Of a stretch of DNA of 64,000 nt, positions 24,015-35,800 are shown in pieces (positions within the stretch are counted from its first letter, which is position 1; each line of letters begins with the position of its first letter). The notes under the pieces were generated by a model. It was given only the letters and a program-made list of their open reading frames with translations. It searched no databases and had not been told where the DNA came from. The stretch is from Pseudevernia furfuracea (taxonomy: Eukaryota; Ascomycota; Lecanoromycetes; Lecanorales; Parmeliaceae), in the NCBI GenBank assembly GCA_022315425.1, contig JAIUPT010000040.1, forward strand, positions 248,001 to 312,000. The letters are read 5' to 3'. A program made the translations under genes and the position numbers.

Positions 24015-24919
24015 ATGCATCTTATCCTCACGGGCGCTACAGGCCTGGTTGGCTCTGCCTGCCTCCATCAGATGCTTACGAATGACACGATTACCACGGT
24101 GTCAATCCTCAGCCGTCGGCCTGTCCCTATGGCTGAAGGCCATTCCAAAGTCAGAGTCTTACACCACACCGACTTCAAGCAATACCCAACTGAGGTTCTA
24201 GAGCAGCTGAAGGGTGCCACGGGCTGTGTGTGGGCCCTGGGAGTTAGCTCAAACGATGTCAGCAAAAAGTAGGAGCATTACCCTCCTTGGCTCTCAAGTC
24301 GCGAGGCTGATTGTTATCTTTATACTATAGATTCTATGAAGAGATTACGGTGTCATATCCCCTCGCTGCCGCTAAAGCGTTCGCGTCGCTGTCTGAGTCT
24401 TTCGATTTCGTCTACGTCTCAGGTAACAATGATGATCTGACCCGTGCATCTTCTAAGCTACCGAAACAAATCCACATGGTCCCACTTCTCTTCCCTCCTT
24501 ACTGACTCGCGTTGCTTTTGACAGGCGAAGGCGCCACCACCACACCGGGACGGTTCACGCCTTTCTTCGGCAGAATCAAAGGTCGCATCGAAGCCGAATT
24601 ACAGCAACTTAGCACCGAGCCGGCATACGCGGGCTTGAAACTCTATTTCCTGCGCCCTGCTGGAGTGGATCCTAAATTCCATGAGGAGATCCACCCTTGG
24701 ATTCCGAAGTTGAAGCCAGCGGGTAAAGCCGTCGGGTACCCGATGGCGTTTGCAGTTCTAAGGACTGTGAACCCTGGATTGCTAAGTCCAACTAGGGAGC
24801 TCGGCAGGATATTGGTTGAGTTGGCCATGAGTGACGGGAAACCGTTGAGCGGCGCAGGGATAGATGCGGACGGTCGGACGATCTCGAACCTTGGTATGAG
24901 AAGGCTAGCAGGTCTCTAG
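24015..24919 (+). CDS. Atypical SDR, NAD(P)-binding epimerase-like protein, 246 aa
   Basis: Three exons; introns at 24269-24330 and 24423-24524 give 247 codons. The N-terminus MHLILTGATGLVGSACLHQ is a classic TGxxGxxG nucleotide-binding motif. It is followed by VSILSRRPVP, where the arginine pair favours NADPH. The middle shows GCVWALGVSSNDV and FDFVYVSGEGATT; the latter corresponds to the catalytic Ser/Thr strand of atypical SDRs. The F-G-R-I-K-G-R-I-E motif supplies a lysine, but I do not see a clean YxxxK. Proteins of this type include small nucleoside-sugar-epimerase-like oxidoreductases of unknown substrate. It lies just outside the proposed cluster and lacks the shared promoter motif upstream. 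Confidence 0.82.
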
Positions 24920-25812
24920 GCTTCGATCAAGTTGGAACGGAAGATTTCTCTTGAAGTGTGTGAACACCTGGATAGACTTGGTCTTTGCTTGAATCAGGGT
25001 CTTCACGTCAACTTCAGCGTTCTTCTTCTACACCCCCTTTCCCACTGATCCCGAAGCTTCCAGAAAAGGACTTGCTTTCAATCTCTCTTACTCATTGTGC
25101 CACGAACATACTTAGGCTCGTGGTCGCCGAATGTTACTTAGCCATGCAGCCATTACAGCCAACGGCGTTTTACACCAATAAACCTGCTTCAGAAAGTTGC
25201 AAAACCAAGCCCGTCTTTTAATAACCATACAATCTCTGACGTACAAGCTCATGTTATACTGATCTCTCTTTCCATCAACTCTAGATTATAGATATCTCCG
25301 AGAGTTCTGGTGCAAAGAGTGAAGATGTGAAATGTCACTTTGTTATTCAACATGCTCCATCATGGTATCAGCACGAGCCATCAGCCTTTCTCATCCCCGT
25401 GGTTTCAGCGGCGCGGCGTAATCACGGGGATTACCGTATGAGACATCAGCCTAACTGCCTAAGGTATGGTGGTGTGATCCGGGCACTGGAGATCACTAGG
25501 TACCTAAATTTGAGATGGTGGCATCGGGATCGGGCACTTAGTCATCCCGAAGCTGAATGTGCTGCACAATTAGGCTGTCCACAGTTTACTCCGGTCACAC
25601 TTTGCGCCGTTTACCCCGGATGGATCAATTCTTTAAGAGCCCGACTGCGCCCGACTGCGCAACGCGAAAAGGAGCAGTTGCTATTGTGCAGAACCTCGGT
25701 ATGACGTAGGACCCTTCACAATCCTCTTTCCTTTAACAAAATTTCATGTTTACGCTGCGTTGATCGAGTTCGAAGTTTGAACAGAACCGTTGCACGCTCA
25801 CGGACGTTCACA
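24920..25812. promoter_or_regulatory. Intergenic region and SDR promoter
   Basis: No supported gene lies in this 893-bp stretch. Its 3' end contains the tandem GCCCGACTG element annotated separately, about 155-175 bp upstream of the SDR start codon. Confidence 0.5.
25639..25658 (+). promoter_or_regulatory. Two tandem GCCCGACTGC elements upstream of the SDR gene
   Basis: Two perfect 10-bp copies lie head to tail. The same CCCGACTG core occurs upstream of the MFS, HR-PKS/type III PKS and P450 genes. Its role as a transcription-factor site is inferred from this distribution. Confidence 0.55.
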
Positions 25813-26968
25813 ATGAGCCAGATTGCCCAGCTTTTCCCTCCTACTGCGAAATTCACAGAGAAGGAGCTTCCAGACCAGTCAGGCAAGGTGCGCAACTTAC
25901 TCTCCATTGCCGTCGTCTCCCCAGCAGCAAATTGCGCACGCTAACAGCTCCTCAGGTATTCCTCGTGACAGGCGGCGCCTCAGGTATCGGCTTGGAGCTC
26001 GTAAAGATTCTCTACGCGCACAATGCAAAGGTATACGTCGCCGCTCGCTCAGAACAGAAAGCCTCCAAGGCCATAGCGTCGACCGAAAGCAGTTTTCCAA
26101 AAAGCAATGGCGAGCTGGTTTTCCTACACCTCGACCTCAATGACCTGATGCTCGTAAAACAATCCGCCGAGTCATTCCTCTCCAAAGAAAGCAGACTCGA
26201 CGTATTGTGGAACAATGCCGGCGTAATGACCCCCCCGCAGGGCTCGAAAACGAAACAAAACTACGAGTCCCAGCTTGGAACCAACTGTCTGGGCCCCTTC
26301 CTTTTCACAAAGCTTTTGACACCGCTCCTGGTCAGTACCGCCAAATCTGCGCCGCGAGGAAGTGTCAGGGTGGTTTGGCTGGGGTCATCGGCTGCAGAAA
26401 TGATGTCGCCCAAAGGCGGGGTGGACATGACGAACATCGATTACAAGATTGACAAATCAGCTTGGTACAAGTACGGGACAAGCAAAGCCGGCAACGTGCT
26501 GTACAGCAAGGAATTCGCCAAGCGGTACCAAGCCAATGATGTTATCAGCGTGGTATGTGCCAGAGAAGTTGCTTGTCTGCGGGCTCGTCCAAAGGCTGAC
26601 TACATAACCCGTGCAGTCTCTAAATCCCGGGTATCTGAAAACGGAGCTCCAGCGCCACATGACTGGTATCCAATCCACCATCATGGGCTTTTTCCTCCAA
26701 ACTCCCATCCATGGCGCGTACACTGAGCTTTTTGCTGGACTATCTCCACAGGTTACGCCTAAGAAGTCAGGCGCATGGAGTACGTCTAATGTTCTCCGTT
26801 TTGCCCCGCGCTATGCTGATTTGATGTGATTTAGTCATACCCTGGGGCCGATTCAGTTCTCTGAGGAAAGATCTCGAGGCCGCCGGAAAGACTAAAAGCG
26901 AAGGCGGGACGGGACGCGCGAAAGAATTTTGGGAGTGGAGCGAGAAACAGGTCCAACCGTACCTGTGA
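25813..26968 (+). CDS. Classical short-chain dehydrogenase/reductase, 322 aa
   Basis: Four exons; introns at 25888-25955 (CTAAC branch), 26553-26616 and 26780-26834 give 323 codons from the ATG at 25813. Residues about 26-40 (VFLVTGGASGIGLEL) form the TGGxxGIG dinucleotide-binding loop. AARSEQKA follows strand 2 and may favour NADP. NNAGVM is the family's structural motif, WLGSSAAEM holds the catalytic serine, and YKYGTSKAGN supplies the YxxxK pair. SLNPGYLKTEL is the conserved PG motif after the active site. It is similar to the retinol-dehydrogenase-like/WWOX group of fungal SDRs. The substrate is unknown. The shared promoter motif makes it a candidate redox tailoring enzyme of the polyketide cluster (inference). 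Confidence 0.9.
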
Positions 26969-28137
26969 GGTCGCCTCGTCGTGTTGCTGTGTGGTGGCTG
27001 AAAAGATTGAGATGATTGAAGCGGGTGTTAAGATTTTTAATGGGCATAATTCCTTGCGTCTTGCTTTTACTAAAACTTCATGCTGGTAACCCGAAGCGTC
27101 TCCTCGATAGTACCTTAGATGCGTACCACCACAAGGATATTCACAACATATCGAGTTGACTGGCGAGTAAGATACTATTATATAGACGAAACGTTCATCT
27201 GACCTCGTTTAGAATCGTATCTTTTATATCATGTAGCCGTATATACAGTGTGATATCGTATGGCCGAGGCACGCTCCTCGATAATCCTAGGAATCTCGCT
27301 GTCGAGGAGAAAAATACACTCGATATAAGAACGTAGAAATATCGTAAAATATTGTATCTTCTTATTCTAAGTAGTTATTCGCTTTTTTGCTGTTTCGGGA
27401 CTGCTTAAACATTTTTTTTTTTTTTTAAAAAACACTTCTTCACTACTATGAAGCTATTTATGCTCTTGCAGATCAAGTGCGACACCTATCGTGCACTTCC
27501 CCTCAACTTCCCTCCTCGAAGGTTTGCGTGGCTGGTAATCGTGCTACGCTCTTAGCTCGCTCGCTCGCTCGCTAAATGCTCGGCACAAGTTAGCTATGCA
27601 CAACCCCGCATACTCGGTACTATTGTTATTATTCCATGTTGAATTTACACCATCACAACACAACGCCAAGTGCACTTTCAAACAGCTTTCCACCGAAAAG
27701 AAATCGCGGGCCTCAACCCGACTTGACGCGTGAAGCGCAAAAATCGACATTTTCCACGATATAACAAAGGAATAATACCTTGCACGTTTATTCACTTTTC
27801 CGCATCAAAGCTCTCAACGATACATGTAATTATGATGACACAGAAAACCCGGTCAATATACTATCAACCCTCGAGCCCTCTACCTACCTACCCAACTCCG
27901 CTTTAAGCATATAATACCGTAGGTAGTTGGCAAACGTAGCTTAATTGGACAATTTTCTAGCGTCGCGAAGCTTCCCCTTTCAGTACCAACGGGCTTTCCC
28001 AACCCATCGGGTGGCGCCTTCTAGTGTAGACCCTCTCGGCATCTAGGGCTGAATCCCTGAATCCCACATGAATCCCACACCACAGTCCACACACCCTGTC
28101 ACCCGATGGATTATTCATCTTCAAAAGGGAATAGCGC

Positions 28138-28165
28138 GCCCGACTGAGCCCGACTGAGCCCGACT
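28138..28165 (+). promoter_or_regulatory. Three tandem CCCGACT elements at 10-bp pitch upstream of the MFS gene
   Basis: The units GCCCGACTGA, GCCCGACTGA and GCCCGACT are spaced exactly 10 bp apart, one helical turn, about 495-522 bp upstream of the MFS start codon. The core matches elements upstream of the other cluster genes. Confidence 0.55.
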
Positions 28166-28430
28166 TGCGAATGAGTGTGACACTGACTGCAGGTTTTCAA
28201 GGGATATAATTTTACTGCGTGACGACCGGTGTTCGTGATTATTGTTACCCCGAGTTATTTCACTCTGTCCAAATTGATTCGCGGCATCCTGTTCAGTGTG
28301 TATGGTGAGCTACAACAAAGTTGAGAAGAGTAGGCGAGTTAGGCCGCTCATTTTGCTTGCCAAGACACTAGTAATCTGACATGTGTTAGTGAAGGTGCCA
28401 AGTATACCTAAGGTACCATGCATCTCTCGG

Positions 28431-28438
28431 AGTCGGGC
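28431..28438 (-). promoter_or_regulatory. Inverted GCCCGACT element upstream of the MFS gene
   Basis: AGTCGGGC on the plus strand is the reverse complement of the shared element, about 222-229 bp upstream of the MFS start codon. Confidence 0.45.
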
Positions 28439-28659
28439 TGAATGTTTGCCCGAATCCGCCTGCTACTGAATTGTAGCCATATGCCTCCCAATATGCCAGC
28501 GATTCGTTTACTGCTAAATTTTGATTCTTGACTCTCGCCATCCATATCTATCCTTTCTTCATTTTTCTTCCTTTCTTCTTCGGAAGATAGACGTTTTTTG
28601 CCCGCCCGTTGAACTAAACTCCCTTCTAAACCCGCTCCAGCGCTGTGTGCGCCCACGGA

Positions 28660-30539
28660 ATGGAAATGGAGCCACCGGCGGGCTCAGACTTAACCAAGCA
28701 AGAGGTGGTGGACCCAGACACAGTAGAAAAAAGCCTTGAGCCATCAGCGAATTCGAATTCAGAAGAGGTGGAAAAGTTCAAGCCAGGATGGCGGCTTCTA
28801 GCTGCCTTCACTTCCATTGCCATCGTCAATCTTGCCTGCGCTTTAGATGCGACCATTATTTCTGTAGCCCTGCCGGTAAGCCTCATCATCTGATAGTGTG
28901 ACTTTCACATTGCATCCCGTTGATGTCCTCAAAGGTAATCACCGTCGCCATTCATGGCAACGCAATTGAAGCCTTCTGGGCCGGGACCTCATTCCTCCTG
29001 ACCTCCACCGTTTGGCAGCCCAATTGGGTCGCTTTCTCCCATCTGTGGGGTCGTCGCCCTCTCCTTCTTCTGGCCCTGACCTTCTTTACAGTCGGTTCCA
29101 TTGTCTGCGCCGTATCAAAGAATTTCACCATGATGCTTGTCGGCCGTTCCATCCAAGGCACTGGCGGCGGAGGCATCATTGCTATCACGGAAATCATCAT
29201 CACCGACATGGTGCCTCTCCGCGAGCGAGGCAACTACTTCGCTCTCATCAGTATCGTCTGGGCCATCGGTAGCGTGTCGGGTCCTCTGATTGGAGGCGCC
29301 CTCGCCCAAAGGAATGCCTGGCGCTGGATCTTCTATCTCAATTTGCCCATCGTGGCTATCGGCTTCGTCGGTATCATTGCCTTCCTCAAACTCGAGAGTC
29401 GGAAACGTACTTTGAAACAAAAGCTTGCCGAAATCGACTATGTCGGCTCGGTCATATTCCTCGCCTCTTCAACATCCTTTCTCATAGCCATCACCTGGGG
29501 CGGCGTCATGTTCGCATGGTCAAGTTGGCACACCCTCGTCCCTATCATTCTCGGTGTGTTCGGCCTCTCCCTCTTTGTCGTGTGGGAAGCCAAGATCGCG
29601 ACCCACACCGTCCTCCCTCTTGCAATTTTCAGAAACAAAGACTCCAACATCGCCTACTTCCTCACCTTCATCCATGGCATTATCCTCTGGTCCATCCTCT
29701 ATTACATGCCCCTTTTCTTCGAAGGCGCTCACGATTTCACCCCAATCCTCGCCGGCGTCTCCGCGCTCCCGCAATCCCTGACTGTCGTCCCTTGCGCCAT
29801 GGTCGTTGGGGTCGTCGCCGCCAAAACAGGCCACTACCGCTGGGCGCTCTGGGTCGGTTGGACCCTGACCACCTTAGGCTCCGGCCTGCTCTACCTCCTC
29901 TCCCCCACGACCACCACCCCGGCCTGGGTCTTCCTCATGCTCGTTTCCGGTATCGGTATCGGCCTACTCTTCCCCGCCATGGCCCTCGCCATCCAAGCCT
30001 CCGCCCCGGCAAAAGACATCGCGATTGCCGCCGCCATGTTCACCTTCTTCCGCTGCTTCGGCCAAACCGTCGGCGTCGCCATCGGTGGGGTCGTCTTCCA
30101 GAACCGCATGGCCGCCAACTTGGCAAGCGATCCCTCCCTGTCAGGCTCAGCCACCTCGTACAGTCTCGACGTCGTGTCGCTGATCCGCCGCATCAACGCC
30201 ATGTCAAATGCAGATCCGCAGAAGATAATCCTCAGGACTGCCTTGTCCGATAGCATCCGCCCCATTTGGGCGCTCCTGTGCGGATTGTCGGGTCTTGCCC
30301 TCTTCACTACCATCTTCATCAAGCATTACGATCTGAATCAGCAGCTGAGCACGGACCAAGGCTTTGAGGGACAGGAGAAGAAAAGGATGAAGGAGGTGGG
30401 CGGGGACCCCGAGTCAGCCACCGCCGCCGCTGCCGTGCTACCTGTCGCCGCCGTCGATGGTGGGGAGAAGATCGATGCGGTCAATATGGACGTCTCCAAT
30501 CATTCTTCCCGCGACGGCACAACGGCGGAATCACATTAA
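28660..30539 (+). CDS. MFS multidrug/metabolite exporter (DHA2-type, 14 TM), 606 aa
   Basis: Two exons; the intron at 28876-28934 falls inside the first transmembrane region, as in many fungal homologues. The total is 607 codons. After a 45-residue acidic cytoplasmic start, helix 1 (NLACALDATIISVALPVITV) contains the LDxTIVNVALP-like signature of DHA2 exporters. The FSHLWGRRPLLLL loop is motif A and GSVSGPLIGGALAQ is motif C, the antiporter motif. GRSIQGTGGGGIIAITEII is the conserved helix 4. The long hydrophilic C-terminal tail (about 70 residues) is Ala/Glu-rich. Such proteins export toxins and secondary metabolites by proton antiport at the plasma membrane. It is convergent with the HR-PKS gene and carries the shared promoter elements. 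Exon 2 has a strong preference for C- or G-ending codons. Confidence 0.92.
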
Positions 30540-30772
30540 TAGCCGGTCGATCATGGCGGAGAAGTAGAAGCGAGGGGACTTGATCTAGCCCTATCCTCTG
30601 TTCCGTAGTAATCTTTTTCATGATAGCCTCGGGTTTGTCACGCATATTTTTGTTCTGCTTTTAAGCTGCATCTGCACAGGCGCAAGAGATTAGATACTTA
30701 CTAGAATTGAATACCCTTGAACATCCCCTAAGCTATCTATTCAAAATTTAAATCCAGTAATAACCAAGGATA

Positions 30773-30850
30773 CCCCCCCCCCCCCCCCCCCCCCCCCTCA
30801 CACACACACACACACACACATAGAGAGAGATAGAGAGACAGAGAGACAGA
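30773..30850. repeat. Poly-C (25) followed by CA and GA microsatellites
   Basis: A run of 25 C is followed by (CA)n to 30820 and (GA)n with interruptions to 30850. The assembled length of the C-run may be unreliable. Confidence 0.9.
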
Positions 30851-31194
30851 AAGTAGATGACACCACTCACTCCCCCATCACCTCACCTCTCACCCAAGCC
30901 ACACATCTGTCCGAAATTCTCCTCCCCTCCTCTTCCCGCCTCTCTCCTCTCCTCCTCCCCCCCGCACGGTACCCCAACTGCAGTCACAACAACAACAGTC
31001 ACAACAACAAGAACAGTAACACCCGCCACACAAAAGACCGCCTTTCCCAACAACTCGCCTCCCTCCCCCCCCTCCCCGGGCGCGGACCTGGAAAACCAAG
31101 CAAGGCGAGCGCGAGGCGGGGTTGGTTTTGTACCTTTTATCAAAAGGGTCGTGGTTATGGTCATGGTCACGATATATACAGCATTCGAATTTGC

Positions 31195-31637
31195 AATCAA
31201 ACCCCAATCCAACTCCAATCCCAACCCACTTCAACCCCAACCCAATCCAATCCACCCAATCCAACCCAATCTAACCCACTTCAACCCCAACCCAATCCCA
31301 ACCCCAATCCACTCCAACCCCAACCCAATCCATTCCACTCCAATCCAATCCAATCCACTCCAATCCAATCCAATCCAATCCACTTCACTTCAACCTCAAT
31401 CCAATCAAATCCAATCCACTCCACTCCAATCCAATCCAATCCAATCCAATCCAATCCAATCCACTCCAATCCAATCCAACCCCAATCCACTCCAATCCAA
31501 TCCAACCCCAATCCACTCCAATCCAATTCACTCCAACCCCAACCCCAATCCACTCCAACTCAACCCCAATCCACTCCAACTCAAACCACATCTATCTTCA
31601 AACTACGCCATACCATACCATACCATACCATACCATA
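31195..31637. repeat. CCAAT/CCAAC pentamer satellite-like tract, then CCATA repeat
   Basis: About 400 bp of degenerate CCAAT, CCACT and CCAAC pentamers runs to roughly 31590. A clean CCATA pentamer array follows at about 31608-31637. The pattern is tandem and entirely C/A/T on the plus strand, with almost no G. Confidence 0.9.
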
Positions 31638-31703
31638 AAGCAGCCATAATCAACCAATTAGGGCCGATATCGGGGATAGATCGTTGGAGCAAACCAGAGG
31701 TTG

Positions 31704-31743
31704 GAGAGGGGGGGGGGAGAGGAAGGGGGGGGGGGGGGGGGGG
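31704..31743. repeat. G-rich tract with runs of up to about 18 G
   Basis: Near-continuous guanines are interrupted by AGAGGAA. The tract is able in principle to form a G-quadruplex. Run lengths may be imprecise in the assembly. Confidence 0.85.
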
Positions 31744-31798
31744 CGCAGCAGGGTAATAGAGGAGAGGACGGGTTCGGGCGCTTTCTGTGGGGACGGAG

Positions 31799-31920
31799 AG
31801 GATGGATGGGTGGATGGGTGGATGGGTGGATGGGTGGATGGGTGGATGGGTGGATGGATGGATGGATGGATGGGTGGATGGGTGGATGGGTGGATGGATG
31901 GGTGGATGGGTGAATGGGTG
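31799..31920. repeat. GGATGGGT minisatellite
   Basis: About 15 units of GGATGGGT and its 4-bp half unit GGAT run head to tail, ending in a GAATGGGT variant. Confidence 0.92.
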
Positions 31921-31943
31921 TTTATTGAGTGGAATGAGGGAGT

Positions 31944-32060
31944 AGAATGAATGAGTGAAAGTGAGAGAGTGAGGAAGTGAGTGAGTGAGTGAGTGAGAGA
32001 GTGAGTGAGGGAGTGAGGAAGTTAGAGAGTGTGTGAGAGAGTGAGTGGGTGAGTTGTTGA
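31944..32060. repeat. GAGT-type tetranucleotide array
   Basis: Degenerate GAGT/GTGA repeats with AGAG variants continue the G-rich character of the plus strand towards the 3' end of the HR-PKS gene. Confidence 0.85.
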
Positions 32061-32822
32061 TTGATTGATTGATAGATTAAGATGAAAAAATGGGCACTCG
32101 CACCAATCGATCGTCGCATCCCATCAAAGTTATGTTATCTTTTCATATATACTCGGTAAGGGGCGAAGCCACGCGAGGTAGGTTCATGTGTAGGCTACTT
32201 ATGAGTGAGTTGATGGAGACGCCTTTTTTTTTCTTTCTTTCTTTCAGATCGAGTCTCGGTTCATGGGTGTGAATGGGTGGTGTAGTAGAGTACAGCTGTG
32301 GTAATTCACGCGAGTGTTTTTGGGATACTACCTCTCTTTTATTTATTTTTCTCCTCTTCATGCAACCGATGAATGGTAGATACGTGATAGATGGTGGCTA
32401 GCGCGTGTACCTCTTACATGAATGGTTCTGATATAATAGAACATGTGCGTGTCAATGGATGATGCAAAAGGAGAGACTTCCACGGAAGTGGGTATAGTAA
32501 GAGAGCGGGGAGATGGCTAGTTCTGCATTTCTCAATCTGAATATCATTTCTATATATGTAAAGACACGATCTATCTGTAAATCCCTCATACTAGACCCAC
32601 GTGAAAGGCAGCCATGACTTCTAGGCAGAACAGGTAGGAAAAAGAAAGGGAGCCAGTCTCATGAACGCACATCGCGTGTGGGCTGGAACCAATTGTCGCT
32701 GAAAGCATATCGAAGCGGCCGTGATAGCGCTGATGAGCAGGTTGTTACAGTAGGTAAACCAAGTCGGTGGCTGGGGGAGGGAGATTTCGACGGTGCGGGG
32801 GCGATAACCTCAAATCATCACC

Positions 32823-35800
32823 CTACTGTCTAGCCTGGAACTTCTCCTTCAACTTCGCCGCCGCCTGCTCGCCCAGATGGGTGACGCTGTTCGAATTCAC
32901 CACCTCCAGCACCGTGAATTCCGCCCCCACCCTCTGCCGGAACCAATTGCGCAACTCGATACTGACGAGCGAATCGACGCCCAAGCTCGCCAGCGGCACG
33001 TCCAAAGAGGGTTCTTCATCGCTGCGCATCATGAAGCCGAATAGCGTGGTACCTGCCTCCTTGGCTAGGAAGTTGATCGAATCAGGGAGATCTAGGAGTG
33101 CGGGGTTCTTGCTTGCGTCGCGGAGGAATTGCTTGAGACCCTCCTCGTTGCTGGACGGACCGGAGCTGCCGGCGCCTTGGGACTCAAGATTGCGATATAC
33201 GGACATACGAGGGTCTTTCTTCCAGATGGTGCGGTTGTTCGGTGCCGAGAGCGGGAGGGTGGAGCGGACACCGATGGCGACTTGGCTTGCGTTGACGTAA
33301 CTGGCTGTCTTCATTGGAGAAGAGGAAGTGGCTGCTGCTCCGCCAGATTGTGGCGGGCTCGAACGATCGATCATGAGTTGGAGCGAGTCAAGGAGATCTT
33401 GCTCATGGAGCGTGTGAAGGGAGGTGGCACGAAGTGCTTCGAGGATGCCGCTGTTTTGACTCAGGTATCCCACATCCTCCATGGCGCCGATGTCAAGGAC
33501 TGATGCCGGAAGGCCAAGTGAGTGGCGGTATTGTACGAAGGCGTCGAGGAAGGTGTTGCCAGCTGCGTAGTTTGCCTGGCCCCATTGCCCACCAATTCCA
33601 GAGACGGAACTGAAGAGGAAGAAGAAATCCAGTGGTTGCTTCTGCGCGAGTAACGCATTGTGCAGATTCCATGTGCCCTGTACTTTTGGCAGAAGAGCAG
33701 CTTGCCATTGTTCAAAGGTCATCTCACCCAACGCAGCGTCCTAGGGAGAAACGTTAGGCCAACTCTGGATCAAGAAGCTGAAAAAAGGAATTACTCACAT
33801 TTAGGACCATGGAAGCTTGGAGTATTCCAGCGATAGGTTTTGCGGCAGAGGCAACGACCTTTTTGACGTCTGCGAGACTGGTAATACTACCGGAAAATGT
33901 CTGGACTGAGCATCCACGGGCGGCTAGTTCCTGAATGTAGGGGTCTTCACTGGTCACAGAGCCGGCAGACCGTGAGAAAAAGATTAGGTGCCTAGCGCCT
34001 CTTTCGACCATCCATGATGCGATTGACCGACCTAGACCGCCGAGACCTCCGATGGACAGGTACGATACATCTGGACGAAGGACTAGATCTCTTGGAGCTG
34101 CTGTTGCCTCAAGCTCCATAGGATCTTCGGGAAAGGTGACGACGATTTTGCCGATGTGTGAACCTTTTTGCATGTAACGCATAGCTTCCTCGATGTGTGC
34201 AGCCTCGAATGTTTTCATAGGCTTAATAGGCTTGATGTGGCCCTGCTCGTAGAATTCCACTATCCGACGGAGCAGGCTATCGACTGTTAGCAAAACAGAT
34301 CAGAGCAATAGCAGGGGAATATCTTACTCATGGATTGCAGTGGGGCGGTAAAAGCAGATTTGGGAAAGATCAAGACCGACAAAGGTTCGGTTGTTCTCGA
34401 ATAGGTTCATTTCCAATGTTCCGTTTCCAATGAAGTCTCGCTTGCCAATTTCGACCATGGTTCCGAAGTCAGCAACACACTTCCAGGTTGCATGTAGTAG
34501 TTCTCCGGAAAGCGAGTTAAGGACCACGTTTACTCCTTTGCCGCCGGTTTCCCTGAGGACATCTCGCAAGAAGCTTGTGTCTCGCGAATTGAAAATGCGG
34601 TTCCGGGGTAGATTAAATGTTTGCATAAGGTAATCAACCTTTTCTTGGTTGCCCACAGTGCAGAAAATCTGCGAGAAGCGGCATTAGTCATTATTCAAGA
34701 AGATCGTGCATTAGCTTACCTCAGCTCCTATCATCTTGGCCACTTGAATAGCAGCTATGCCAACGCCACCGCAAGCGGAGTGAATGAGAACCGTCTGAGT
34801 AACCTGTCAGCAAGAACGATATCTCTACAACTAGCCTGTGACATACCTGGCCTTTAGACAACTTCGCCGAGTCCATTAGGCCGGCGACGACCGTAGCGTA
34901 AACGAGAGGAATCGTAGCTGCTTCGTCAAAGCCGAGGCTGTCTGGCATCTTCGCGCAGAAGAGTTCACTCATGCACCAGTAGGTCGCAAAAGATCCATCG
35001 GTACAGCAGAGGACTCGATCGCCCACTTTGAGATGCTTGACCTCAGGTCCAACCCTTCTGACCTGGAAATGTGGTGTCAGCATTTCGTTTCCAAGATATG
35101 AGACTTTCGAGCCATATCATATAACTCGAGAAGAATTTGAGCATGGAAAGATATTGGTCGGGAAGCACTCACAATTCCACAACTCTCACATCCGAGTCCG
35201 CGACCCACCAGATCTATAATTCCCATAGACATTAAGACGTCCTATGATCAAAGTCAGCTACTTCGCCTACACACGAATATTTTCACAGAACAATGGTGTA
35301 CCGACCTTGAAGTTGAGTCCGACTGCCCGGGTTTCCAGTTCCACAAAGTCGCCTTTCAATTCTGCAGGCTCATGTTGTTTCCAAGCAAGTGTGTGCAAGA
35401 TGCCTGGCCTCCCAATCTCCAATCTCCTAGGATAGGAACTTTGCTTCGTAGACAAGAGCTCATTCGATACTGAGACCCAATGGTATCTGCCAACTTGGAC
35501 TCTTCCATCTGCGAAAGCATATTCGAGGACGGGATCATTGTCTGGGTCGCGAACGCGATGCTGGAACTCGTGTAGGACATCAGCGGTGGCACTCAACGCA
35601 GTTGCGTCATCGAAACTTTCTAGCTCGAGTGTTGCAAAATCCATCAAAAGCTCCGTGCGAATAGTTCGGGCCATACCGAGGATCAAGGAGTAGTTGGGGT
35701 CTTGGCAACCGTTCTGGGCTGCTCCGGTCAGCCAAAGTATCCCGGCATCCTGGACATGAGCGACGAAGCTCTTAAAGGCGCTGAAACTCTTCTCTGTCGC

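Larger units (their letters stand above)
26969..28659. other. AT-rich intergenic region and MFS promoter
   Basis: No supported gene lies in this 1.7-kb stretch. It contains a T-run at about 27413-27426, a TCGC microsatellite at about 27556-27575, and CCCGACT-type elements at 27717-27723, 28138-28165 and 28431-28438. Confidence 0.5.
30540..32822. other. Low-complexity intergenic block between convergent MFS and HR-PKS genes
   Basis: No gene is supported; long frames here are products of simple repeats. From 30773 to about 31640 the plus strand is C- and A-rich. From about 31700 to 32060 it is G- and T-rich. The individual tracts are annotated separately. Confidence 0.8.

Noticed and set aside
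25327..25704. Open frame of about 125 codons upstream of the SDR
   Set aside because: It has no motifs, no credible start and ends in the tandem promoter elements; better explained as non-coding.
29516..30253. Arg/His/Pro-rich frame of 245 codons overlapping the MFS gene
   Set aside because: It is a shifted reading of the GC3-rich MFS exon with composition typical of an out-of-frame shadow.
30857..31756. Long open frame on the plus strand (about 300 codons)
   Set aside because: It runs through CCAAT/CCAAC pentamer repeats; the predicted protein is Pro/Asn/Ser repeat only, an artefact of a stop-free repeat unit.
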